In this document: positions 1 through 7,044 of the stretch, one piece after another | How positions within the stretch are numbered: the first letter of the stretch is position 1 | How the letters are laid out: each line of letters begins with the position of its first letter | DNA from: Clostridiales bacterium UBA1779 | GTDB lineage: Bacteria; Bacillota; Clostridia; Oscillospirales; CAG-272 | Direction of reading: 5' to 3' | Assembly (NCBI GenBank): GCA_002314565.1 | Contig: DCGL01000061.1 | Location: 1 to 19,365 of the forward strand | Length of the DNA: 19,365 nucleotides | The notes under the pieces: model-generated | Told to the model about the DNA's origin: nothing | What the model saw: the letters and a program-made list of their open reading frames with translations, nothing else | Database searches by the model: none | Position numbers and translations under genes: made by a program

Positions 1-72
1 TTTTTGACCTCCTCGAATCTCCTACGATTATTTTACACCAAGTAGATTTTTAAGCAAAATCAAAAAAATTGC

Positions 73-101
73 TTGATGTTTTTTCTTAATTAGTGTATAA
101 T
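73..101 (+). promoter_or_regulatory. sigma70-type promoter of yajC
   Basis: TTGATG at 73-78 and a perfect TATAAT at 96-101 are separated by 17 bases, the optimal housekeeping spacing. The leader to the ATG at 130 is short and carries GGAGG at 120-124. Bases 1-72 are AT-rich with no recognisable gene; whatever lies upstream (often tgt in other bacteria) is outside the window. This places yajC at the head of its own transcript. Confidence 0.7.
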
Positions 102-129
102 ATATTAAATAATTTATTCGGAGGAAACA

Positions 130-507
130 ATGTTCAACTTCTCGCTTGCAGAAGAACCGACGGCTTTCGAATCATTCATTTCTCAGTACGGAATGATTAT
201 TCTGATTGTCGTTATGTGTGTTGTTCTTTATTTCGTAATGATTCGTCCGCAGAAAAAGCAGGAAAAAGAAACTGCCAATATGCGTAACGGTCTTCAGGTT
301 AACGATGAAATCGTAACCATCGGCGGCATCGTCGGTATTATCACAAACGTATCCGGCAAGGATACCATCACAATCGTCACTTCCCGCGATAAGACCAGAA
401 TACAGATTCTGCGCACCGCAGTCGCAAGAGTCCAGGTTCCTGCCGAAACCGGTAAGGCCGATAACGGTTCTGAACCCGCACTTCTCGATTCAAACAATAA
501 CAAGTGA
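130..507 (+). CDS. yajC: YajC, Sec translocase accessory subunit
   Basis: Small single-pass membrane protein that associates with SecDF and assists Sec-dependent export. The 125 residues show the family layout. A short extracytoplasmic N-terminus is followed by one hydrophobic helix at about residues 20-37. The hallmark positively charged stretch FVMIRPQKKQEKE comes right after it, and then a small beta domain with the typical G-D-E-I-V-T-I-G-G-I-like run (residues 53-68). The start at 130 is chosen because GGAGG lies 5 bases upstream and the TM segment begins where the family expects it; the overlapping frame starting at 93 is not a gene. The C-terminal tail (about residue 105 on) is polar and family-variable. 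It precedes two solute-binding lipoproteins, themselves Sec substrates, by only 61 bases, so partial co-transcription is possible. The secD/secF genes are not present here. Confidence 0.93.
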   Translation: MFNFSLAEEPTAFESFISQYGMIILIVVMCVVLYFVMIRPQKKQEKETANMRNGLQVNDEIVTIGGIVGIITNVSGKDTITIVTSRDKTRIQILRTAVARVQVPAETGKADNGSEPALLDSNNNK

Positions 508-568
508 TTATCACTACCCGGTATTTCCGGTTTTAAGATAATAAAATTCCAAGGAGGAATCCGCTTAC

Positions 569-2464
569 ATGAAAAAGCGTATCGCTGCTTTAATTCTCGC
601 CGTTCTCTGCATTCTGACCTGTCTTACAGGCTGCCATGACAAACAGATCAACGGTGAAGACATCAAGGGTTCGGAAATCAAGATTTTCCTGTCCGAGCTC
701 GTTTATGATCTCGACCCTGCCTACTGCCTCAACAATGACTCCGCACTTCAGATCTGCGGTCTGCTCTACGATACCCTCTTTACCATTGACGCAAACGGCA
801 AGCTTCAGAAATCTCTCGTCGACAACTATAAGATTATAAAGGATGAAAAGAACGACGAATACATTATGCAGCTTGAACTCAGAGATGATACAAGCTGGTC
901 CGACGGTGTTTACGTATCCGCCGAAGACGTTGTATTTGCATGGAAGAGAATCCTTGACGCTTCCAACAACAGTGACGCCGCTGCACTTCTCTATGACATC
1001 AAGAATGCCAAGGAAGCAAAGGCCGGTGACTGCTCCATTGATGACGTCGGAATTTACGCCGTTGACGAACTTGTTCTTCAGATTTCATTCGTTGGCGACA
1101 TCGATTATGATGCCTTCCTTCTCAATCTGACAAGCGTTGCTCTTGCTCCTCTCAAGGAAATCACCGTTTCTGCCAACGTAGACTGGTCAAAGAAGCCTGC
1201 TACGACAGTTTGCTCAGGCCCCTTCATGATTCGCCGAGTCAACTACGGTACCGATACCGATAACAAGGCCAACGTAGAATATACACAGATTATCCTTGAA
1301 AGAAACCCCTATTACAGAAGAACGGCCGATGCAAAGTATGTCGATACTTCCGTAACTCCTTACAGACTCATTCTTGATTTCGCTTATGCATCCAAAGAAG
1401 ACACCGTATCTATGGCCAAGGAAAACGTACTCAACAAGTACGTAAACGGCACTGAGGACGAAAAGGTATTCTATATCGGCGATATCGCTCTTTCACAGAG
1501 AGCCGCTCAGAAGGATAACGCAACGGTTACCGATCTTATGTCTACTCATACTTACTATTTCAACGAAAACGCTGAAATTCTCAAGAAAGACGGAACAACC
1601 GAAAAGCTGTTTGCCAACAAGAATGTAAGACTTGCCCTTTCTGCCGTTATTGACAGAAACGCAATCGCCGAGGCTGTCGTATTTGCCAAGGCGGCAGACG
1701 CATTTGTGCCCAATAAAGTATTTAACGTTACTTCCGCCAAGGAAGAGTTCAGAACCGTCGGCGGCAGCCTGATTTCAACCTCAGCCGATACGGCAAAGGC
1801 ACAGTCTCTTCTTGCCGAAGCCGGTATCACAGCTTCCGACTGGACGTTCACGATTCTCGTCAGAGCCGAAGACGAAGTCCATATGCAGATTGCAACTATG
1901 GTTTCAGAAGCCTGGATGTCCCTCGGCTTCAACGTTAACGTCAAGGCTCAGACCCCAGACGTCAACGACGATAAGCTTGCAGGTGAAGACGTAAAGGATA
2001 TCTACGACGATACCTTCAACGAAAAATATTATGATAACAATTATGAAGTAATTGCAGTTGACGTACTTGCAAATGCTCCAACAGCTATGTCATTCCTCGC
2101 TCCCTTTGCTACCGGTTATTCCGGACAGGGTCAGGATATGTCAGCTGCCGAGCTTCTTTCTGCTACCCCCAGCAAGTGCGGTTACGTAAGCGAAGCATAC
2201 GACGCAAAGTTCAATGAAATCTTCTCGGTTTACACTGCTGCAGAACGTGCACCTCTGCTTCACGAAGCAGAACAGATTCTTCTTGAAGATATGGCTGTAA
2301 TGCCCGTTATCTTCAACCAGAATGCAACTCTCTGCTCCGGTGACCTCACCGACGTAACAATGTCATATTACGGCTTCCACATCTTTACAAAAGCAAGTCT
2401 TAAAAACTGGATCAATTACATTGAAACCACCCTTCCTGAAGAGGAAGAGACTGCTGCTCCCTGA
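569..2464 (+). CDS. Oligopeptide ABC transporter substrate-binding lipoprotein (SBP family 5, OppA-like)
   Basis: Extracellular lipoprotein of the peptide/nickel solute-binding family 5, expected to capture oligopeptides for an ABC importer. The 631-residue protein has a Lys-rich N-terminus, a hydrophobic core and the lipobox LTGC, with the lipidated Cys at residue 22. The mature part shows family hallmarks: the LVYDLDPAY start of the fold, the LLYDTLF segment, and the DDTSWSDGVYVSAEDVVFAW block that forms the SBP5 signature near residues 105-125. The ATG at 569 has AAGGAGG at 551-557. Length is usual for the family with modest insertions. No permease or ATPase genes adjoin it, so this is an orphan binding protein or its transporter lies elsewhere. 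It ends with an acidic tail (EEEETAAP) and is followed by a terminator. The ligand cannot be told from sequence. Confidence 0.88.
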   Translation: MKKRIAALILAVLCILTCLTGCHDKQINGEDIKGSEIKIFLSELVYDLDPAYCLNNDSALQICGLLYDTLFTIDANGKLQKSLVDNYKIIKDEKNDEYIMQLELRDDTSWSDGVYVSAEDVVFAWKRILDASNNSDAAALLYDIKNAKEAKAGDCSIDDVGIYAVDELVLQISFVGDIDYDAFLLNLTSVALAPLKEITVSANVDWSKKPATTVCSGPFMIRRVNYGTDTDNKANVEYTQIILERNPYYRRTADAKYVDTSVTPYRLILDFAYASKEDTVSMAKENVLNKYVNGTEDEKVFYIGDIALSQRAAQKDNATVTDLMSTHTYYFNENAEILKKDGTTEKLFANKNVRLALSAVIDRNAIAEAVVFAKAADAFVPNKVFNVTSAKEEFRTVGGSLISTSADTAKAQSLLAEAGITASDWTFTILVRAEDEVHMQIATMVSEAWMSLGFNVNVKAQTPDVNDDKLAGEDVKDIYDDTFNEKYYDNNYEVIAVDVLANAPTAMSFLAPFATGYSGQGQDMSAAELLSATPSKCGYVSEAYDAKFNEIFSVYTAAERAPLLHEAEQILLEDMAVMPVIFNQNATLCSGDLTDVTMSYYGFHIFTKASLKNWINYIETTLPEEEETAAP

Positions 2465-2483
2465 AGCTGAACCATAGCACTAT

Positions 2484-2526
2484 CCCCGGAATTAAATCCC
2501 GCAAAGATCTGATTCCGGGGTTATTT
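2484..2526 (+). terminator. Rho-independent terminator after the OppA-like gene
   Basis: A perfect 9-bp stem, CCCCGGAAT (2484-2492) with ATTCCGGGG (2512-2520), is followed by TTATTT. The loop is long (19 bases) and the T-run short, so termination may be partial. It lies between the two solute-binding genes, which are therefore probably separate transcription units or differ in expression level. Confidence 0.65.
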
Positions 2527-2566
2527 GTAATTTAACAATATAATACATATGGAAAGGAATTCGACG

Positions 2567-4057
2567 ATGAAAAAACTTACAAGACTTATGTCTGCCCTGC
2601 TTTGCATACTTATGCTTGCCGGTGTTTTTGTTTCCTGCGGCAATACCGGAAATGATACCGAAACACAGGCCAAGGCCGATACGACTGCTTCTGCATCCGT
2701 TGACGAATCTACTGCTGTTGTTACTGAATATGAGCTTGACGATCTCGGTGAACTGAACCTCGGCGGTGTAATCAACGTTCTTGCCTGGAAAGACGTTGAG
2801 CACGAAGAGTTTGAATCCGAAGGAACCAACGGTGACATCATCAACGATGCCATTTATACAAGAAACACTACCGTTGAAAAGAGACTCGGGGTCACAATCA
2901 ACTGGTTCAGAGAAGATGCTGATTCTGACTACGTAACCAGCTGGAACAAGTTCGTCGGAACCTCCATTGCAACCGGTGATCACGCATACGACGTTCTTGC
3001 TGCTTATTCAATTTCCATTGCCCTTAACGCTTACAGCGGTTATCTTGCCAATATGCTTAATGAAGATAAGTTCCCTTATCTGAATCTTGATAAGCGCTGG
3101 TGGTCAGACCTTCTTCAGGAACAGGCAACATTTGACGGCAAGCTTTATTTTGCTTCCGGAGATATTTCAAGAAACGTTCTTGAAATGATGTACGTCTGCT
3201 TCGTAAATACAAACATCATCGAAAATCACAATCTTGAGAATCCGCAGGAACTTGTCGAAAAGAATGAATGGACCTATGCAAAGATGATTGAAATGTGCAA
3301 GGGCATTTACGAAGGCTCCGGCGTTAAGGATGAGCTTACGGATACCTTCGGTTATATGAGTAACGGTATTCACTTTGACCCTTGGTTCTACGGTTCAGGA
3401 GCCACAATCTGCCAGGTAAATGCAGACGGAGAGCTTGTTGAATCCGAAGATTTGTTCAGTGAAAAAATGACCAATATCGTAGATATGGTTATTACCCTCT
3501 GTCAGTCTCAGGACGGTATGGTAGGTTCTTCTGCCGGAAAGCATCAGAATGCTTTCCGTGACGGCAGACTTCTCTTCTGCACAGACCGCTGCCGCTGCTC
3601 ACACAAGGTATTCGCCGAAAATCCTGACTGCAACTTCGTAGTCGTTCCGATGCCCAAGTACGATACCGATCAGGACAGATATTACACTGTTGTCGGTAAT
3701 CCCTTCACACTTTATGCAGTTATCAGCGACTGCCAGGATACCGAAAAGGCTTCTGCTTTCCTTGAATGCATGGCTTCCGAATCCTACAGAAACGTAACTC
3801 CTGCCGTTTTTGAAATTTCTCTTAAAACAAAGTACGTTTCTGATGCTACCTCCGGCAAGATGTATGACATCGTAAAAGAGAGCGTTGTATACGATCCCGG
3901 TCGTATCTTCAACAAGCAGTTTGACGCTCAGCAGTACTTCAAGGGGGCTGTTGCCAAGACAACAAACACCTGGGCTTCCCTGCACGCAAGCGTTTCCAAG
4001 GTTCTTGCCAACAAGATCAAGGTCTTCAATAAGACCATGGCAAACTTCGACAATTAA
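2567..4057 (+). CDS. Extracellular solute-binding lipoprotein (family 1 type, sugar ABC transporter)
   Basis: Predicted lipid-anchored substrate-binding protein of a carbohydrate-type ABC importer. Counting from the ATG at 2567 it has 496 residues: signal peptide MKKLTRLMSALLC, a lipobox ending FVSC with Cys24, then a low-complexity Thr/Ala/Asp linker to about residue 50 and the binding fold (LGGVINVLAW start, FDGKLYFASGDISRN in the N-lobe). Late in the protein, NPFTLYAVISDCQDTEKASAFLECMAS fits the family-1 C-lobe. An in-frame ATG lies at 2549, but GGAAAGGA at 2551-2558 sits 8 bases before 2567 and overlaps that upstream codon, and the signal peptide begins at 2567, so the shorter start is preferred. 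It carries many acidic residues. No permease adjoins it and the ligand is unknown. It ends 19 bases before a strong bidirectional terminator. Confidence 0.82.
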   Translation: MKKLTRLMSALLCILMLAGVFVSCGNTGNDTETQAKADTTASASVDESTAVVTEYELDDLGELNLGGVINVLAWKDVEHEEFESEGTNGDIINDAIYTRNTTVEKRLGVTINWFREDADSDYVTSWNKFVGTSIATGDHAYDVLAAYSISIALNAYSGYLANMLNEDKFPYLNLDKRWWSDLLQEQATFDGKLYFASGDISRNVLEMMYVCFVNTNIIENHNLENPQELVEKNEWTYAKMIEMCKGIYEGSGVKDELTDTFGYMSNGIHFDPWFYGSGATICQVNADGELVESEDLFSEKMTNIVDMVITLCQSQDGMVGSSAGKHQNAFRDGRLLFCTDRCRCSHKVFAENPDCNFVVVPMPKYDTDQDRYYTVVGNPFTLYAVISDCQDTEKASAFLECMASESYRNVTPAVFEISLKTKYVSDATSGKMYDIVKESVVYDPGRIFNKQFDAQQYFKGAVAKTTNTWASLHASVSKVLANKIKVFNKTMANFDN

Positions 4058-4076
4058 TTATTCGACTATATTTTAA

Positions 4077-4114
4077 TACTAAAAGAGACGGGCGTTCGCC
4101 CGTCTCTTTTAGTA
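4077..4114 (+). terminator. Bidirectional terminator, 18-bp perfect stem
   Basis: Bases 4077-4094 are exactly complementary to 4097-4114 around a two-base TT centre (GGGCGTTCGCCC core, with AAAAGAGAC and GTCTCTTTT arms). A-run and T-run lie on opposite arms, so it can terminate in either direction. It closes the solute-binding gene and isolates the palindrome array to its right from upstream transcription. Confidence 0.88.
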
Positions 4115-4176
4115 ACAGATTTATTCAGCCGAAATACAGGCTTTGGCCCGTTCCTTTTTGGTATCATAATATCTCA

Positions 4177-4672
4177 TTACGTAAATTTTGCTTTTCTCAC
4201 TATTATTTCGTAAGAAACAACGGCTTCCGGTTGTTATATTACGTAATAATAACATTTTTCTGATGCTTTACGTAAAAGCACGGTCCGTCAAGCTTATATT
4301 TTACGTATGGTAATGATAAAATCCCCAAATTACGTAAACAATACCGGTTCCCGCCAAGTTTGTTACGTAATTCTTTCATTTTTAATATGCTTTACGTAAA
4401 AGCACCATCCGGCCGGTCTTTTGTTTACGTAATCCTCTGCATTTTTTTGATAATTACGTAATAACACAGTCCGGCCGGACTTATGATTACGTAGCAATTG
4501 CTTTTAACAATATTTTTACGTAAGCATTATCAGGTTCAGGACTTTTGTTTACGTAATTCTCTGTATTTTGTTGATTTTTTCGTAATAATAATGCCAGACC
4601 GGTCTATTTATTACGTAAATTGCCGGTCTTTTCTGATATTTACGTAATTATGGATTCCGGCGAGATTTGATT
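4177..4672. repeat. Array of 16 TTACGTAA palindromes with alternating 29/33-bp spacing (8 x 62 bp)
   Basis: Motif starts are 4177, 4206, 4239, 4268, 4301, 4330, 4363, 4392, 4425, 4454, 4487, 4516, 4549, 4578, 4611 and 4640. Successive distances are 29, 33, 29, 33 and so on to the last, with no exception. Twelve copies are exactly TTACGTAA; the others are TTTCGTAA (4206, 4578), TTACGTAT (4301) and TTACGTAG (4487), so CGTA is invariant. Spacers alternate between 21 bases (T-rich on the plus strand) and 25 bases (a GC-rich centre around CCGG, often palindromic). Spacers differ strongly from unit to unit although recurrent similarity shows common descent. The array starts abruptly: 33 bp before the first copy there is no match. 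It fades at 4673, where the expected copy reads ATTATATA. No open reading frame of note covers it on either strand. Function unknown; binding sites for a regularly multimerising DNA-binding protein are the simplest reading. Confidence 0.93.
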
Positions 4673-4692
4673 ATTATATATAAATAAAATCA

Positions 4693-4721
4693 TTTACAAA
4701 AAAGCCAATAAGTAGTATAAT
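4693..4721 (+). promoter_or_regulatory. sigma70-type promoter of glnS
   Basis: TTTACA at 4693-4698 and TATAAT at 4716-4721 are separated by exactly 17 bases, 36 bases before the glnS ATG; GGAG at 4744-4747 is the ribosome-binding site. The promoter begins about 20 bases beyond the last array unit, so the array lies outside the transcript but within range of an upstream regulator. The leader is too short for a T-box. Confidence 0.78.
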
Positions 4722-4756
4722 ATTATATCTATAAATATTTAGCGGAGTATAATAAT

Positions 4757-6415
4757 ATGGAAGAAAAAGAAATCCAGGGTAATTTTATCCACGATATTAT
4801 TGATGCTGATCTTGCAGCAGATCCCAATCTGAAAATTCATACACGTTTCCCTCCCGAACCCAACGGTTATCTGCACATCGGTTCGGCCAAAGCAATAAGA
4901 ATCAACACGCAGGTTGCCCGTAAATACAACGGGCTTTTCAATCTGCGTTATGACGATACCAACCCTGCCAAAGAAGACAACGAATACGTCCGTTCCATCT
5001 ATGAAGACCTCAAATGGCTCGGCTGCGAACCGACCGGCGGAGTCTTCTACGGTTCCGACTATTTTGAAAAATGCTATGAATTTGCGATTAAGCTTATTAA
5101 GGAAGGCAAGGCTTACGTCGATGACCTTTCTGCCGATGAAATGAGAGAGTACCGCGGAAACCTTACCACTCCCGGCAAGGAATCCCCCTTCCGCAGCCGT
5201 TCTGTTGAAGAAAATCTCGACCTGTTCGAAAAAATGAAGAACGGCGAATTCGAAGACGGTTCACATACTCTTAGAGCTAAGATAGATATGGCAAGTCCCA
5301 ATATGAATATGCGTGACCCTGCCATTTACCGTATCGTTCACACGAGCCATCACCGTCAGGGCAGCAAGTGGTGCATTTATCCTCTCTACGATTATGCTCA
5401 TCCCATTCAGGATGCTCTCGAGGGTATCACTCATTCCCTTTGCTCTCTCGAATTTGAAAACCACCGTCCTCTTTACGAATGGGTTGTAGATAATATCGGC
5501 TTTGAGAAGAAGCCTAAACAGAGAGAATTTGCACGTCTCAATGTAACTCATACCGTTATGTCCAAGAGATACCTGCGACAGCTTGTTGAAACCGGACTTG
5601 TAGACGGTTGGGACGATCCCCGTATGCCCACACTCTGCGGTCTGCGCAGACGCGGCTATACCCCCGAATCAATTTTCGACTTTGTTGACCGTGCAGGAGT
5701 CGCTAAGGGTTACTCTGTCGTTGACATCGAACTTCTTGAGCATTGCATCCGTGAGGAGCTCAACACCTCAGCCGACCGTCGCATAGCCGTTATGAAGCCC
5801 GTGAAGCTAATCGTTGACAACTATCCGGAAGATAAGGTTGAATACTTTGACCTGCCGAACAATCCTCAGAAGGAGGATGCCGGCACCCGCAAGCTTCCCT
5901 TCACTCGTGAGCTTGTAATTGACGCCGACGACTTTGCCGAAGTTCCGCCTCCCAAGTTCTTCAGACTCAAGCCGGACGGCGAGGTCAGACTCATGGGAGC
6001 ATATATTGTTAAGTTTGCTTCAATTGAAAAGAACTCAGACGGTTCCGTCAAAGCCGTTCACGTAACTGCCGACCTTGAATCTGGATCCGGCAATCCCGTT
6101 GACGGAAGAAAAATCAAGGGTACGATTCACTGGCTGTCGGATAAATTTGCCGGAACCTGTGATATTATGCTTTACGATTATCTCTTCACACTCGTTAACA
6201 TAGACGATATGCCCGAAGACAAGACCTATAACGATTATCTCAATCCTGAGTCTGCAATCAAGGTTGAAGGCTGCCGCATAGAGCCTGCTCTCGCGGAAGC
6301 CGCTGCCGGAGACAAATTCCAGTTTGTCAGAAACGGTTATTACGTAAAGGATACGAAGAATCCCAATACCTTCAACAGAATAGTCGGACTTAAGGACTCC
6401 TTCCCCAAGGCGTAA
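4757..6415 (+). CDS. glnS: Glutaminyl-tRNA synthetase
   Basis: Class I aminoacyl-tRNA synthetase that charges tRNA-Gln with glutamine in the cytoplasm. The 552 residues match the normal bacterial length. The N-terminal Rossmann domain has FPPEPNGYLHIGSAKAI with the HIGH-class motif HIGS at residues 40-43. The TNPAKEDNEYVRSI segment and a WCIYPLYDYAHPIQDALEGITHSL-type acceptor-binding region follow, and the KMSKS equivalent appears as VMSKR near residue 268. The C-terminal part forms the two beta-barrel anticodon-binding domains (DFAEVPPPKFFRL through GTCDIMLYDYLF to the KDSFPKA end). Motifs distinguish it from a non-discriminating GluRS. Its presence implies direct Gln-tRNA charging instead of sole reliance on the GatCAB route. 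It has its own promoter and lies immediately downstream of the palindrome array, which may or may not regulate it. Confidence 0.95.
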   Translation: MEEKEIQGNFIHDIIDADLAADPNLKIHTRFPPEPNGYLHIGSAKAIRINTQVARKYNGLFNLRYDDTNPAKEDNEYVRSIYEDLKWLGCEPTGGVFYGSDYFEKCYEFAIKLIKEGKAYVDDLSADEMREYRGNLTTPGKESPFRSRSVEENLDLFEKMKNGEFEDGSHTLRAKIDMASPNMNMRDPAIYRIVHTSHHRQGSKWCIYPLYDYAHPIQDALEGITHSLCSLEFENHRPLYEWVVDNIGFEKKPKQREFARLNVTHTVMSKRYLRQLVETGLVDGWDDPRMPTLCGLRRRGYTPESIFDFVDRAGVAKGYSVVDIELLEHCIREELNTSADRRIAVMKPVKLIVDNYPEDKVEYFDLPNNPQKEDAGTRKLPFTRELVIDADDFAEVPPPKFFRLKPDGEVRLMGAYIVKFASIEKNSDGSVKAVHVTADLESGSGNPVDGRKIKGTIHWLSDKFAGTCDIMLYDYLFTLVNIDDMPEDKTYNDYLNPESAIKVEGCRIEPALAEAAAGDKFQFVRNGYYVKDTKNPNTFNRIVGLKDSFPKA

Positions 6416-6526
6416 TACGTTCAGAACGCAATTTCCATTTGCAAAACATCTGATTACGGACCTTAATATCCGGATATATCTGAACTACGTCGGTTATCCG
6501 ATTGCTATATACAATATGAAATTTTT

Positions 6527-6558
6527 ATTGCAGTCGCATCTTTTCGTGCGGCTGCGAT
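6527..6558 (+). promoter_or_regulatory. Leader hairpin ahead of rpiB
   Basis: ATTGCAGTCGCA at 6527-6538 pairs with TGCGGCTGCGAT at 6547-6558 around an 8-base loop, as a 12-bp RNA stem including two G-U pairs. It ends about 6 bases before the rpiB ribosome-binding site AGAGGA (6564-6569) and has no T-run after it, so it is not a normal terminator for glnS. It might modulate translation or RNA stability. The remaining bases of the 161-base gap hold no gene and no promoter I would defend. Confidence 0.4.
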
Positions 6559-6576
6559 ATCCAAGAGGACCAAACA

Positions 6577-7044
6577 ATGAAAGTTATTATCGGCAGCGAC
6601 CATGCTGCAACAGACGTCAAGCCCGCTCTGATTTCTTATCTTGAATCTGAAGGATACGAAGTAACCGACGTCGGAACCTATACGGCCGACAGCTGCGATT
6701 ACCCCGTTTACGCTGACAGACTCTGCAAAAGAATACAGTCAGGCGAATTTGAACGCGGCATTCTTATCTGCGGCACCGGCATCGGTATTTCAATTGCAGC
6801 AAACAAGCATAAGGGCATTTTTGCTGCTCTCTGCACTGATGAATTCACTGCCGAAATGTGCCGCCTTCATAACGGCGCAAATATCGTTTGTATGGGAGCC
6901 CGCGTTACAACTCTTGATACGATGAAAAAAATCTGCAATATTTTCCTGACATCGGAGCCTCTTGCAGAGCCCCGTCACGAAAGACGCCGCGATGAGCTGA
7001 AAGCTCTCGATAACGGCACTTTTGACGAAGCCGATTTTAAATGA
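6577..7044 (+). CDS. rpiB: Ribose-5-phosphate isomerase B
   Basis: Interconverts ribose 5-phosphate and ribulose 5-phosphate in the non-oxidative pentose-phosphate pathway; some relatives of the RpiB/LacAB family act on allose or galactose 6-phosphates. At 155 residues it is of family length. It starts with the signature MKVIIGSDHAA (residues 1-11) and DYPVYA at 41-46. The phosphate/active-site loop CGTGIGISIAANK has the catalytic Cys at 65 and spans 65-77. LHNGANIVCMGAR near 97-109 is also conserved. The ATG at 6577 has AGAGGA 7 bases upstream. Its stop overlaps the ispD start as ATGATGA, suggesting translational coupling. Because rpe closes the same operon, a true ribose-5-phosphate role is more likely than a LacA/LacB role. 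Confidence 0.9.
   Translation: MKVIIGSDHAATDVKPALISYLESEGYEVTDVGTYTADSCDYPVYADRLCKRIQSGEFERGILICGTGIGISIAANKHKGIFAALCTDEFTAEMCRLHNGANIVCMGARVTTLDTMKKICNIFLTSEPLAEPRHERRRDELKALDNGTFDEADFK

Noticed and set aside
1..129. Search for an upstream gene end or RNA gene
   Set aside because: Apart from the yajC promoter and ribosome-binding site I see only AT-rich sequence with no recognisable gene.
517..534. Possible terminator after yajC (CCGG, five bases, CCGG, then TTTT)
   Set aside because: Only a 4-bp stem; too weak to claim, so read-through into the OppA-like gene remains open.
2182..2189. Further TTACGTAA copy inside the OppA-like gene (another at 6340-6347 in glnS)
   Set aside because: Isolated, off the 29/33 grid and explained by codons such as Tyr-Val; treated as chance.
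2492..2983. Long antisense frames opposite the solute-binding genes and opposite ispD (7748-8242)
   Set aside because: They mirror strongly coding genes, have no ribosome-binding site or family motif, and are shadows of codon bias.
4177..4672. Array as a CRISPR locus
   Set aside because: The repeated unit is only 8 bp, the spacers alternate between two lengths and are related to one another, and no cas genes are present.
4115..4756. T-box or other riboswitch ahead of glnS
   Set aside because: The region lies upstream of the glnS promoter, the leader is too short, and no T-box bulge-like or AGGGTGG-like sequence is seen.
6508..6515. TATACAAT as a -10 box for rpiB
   Set aside because: No acceptable -35 element lies 16-18 bases upstream.
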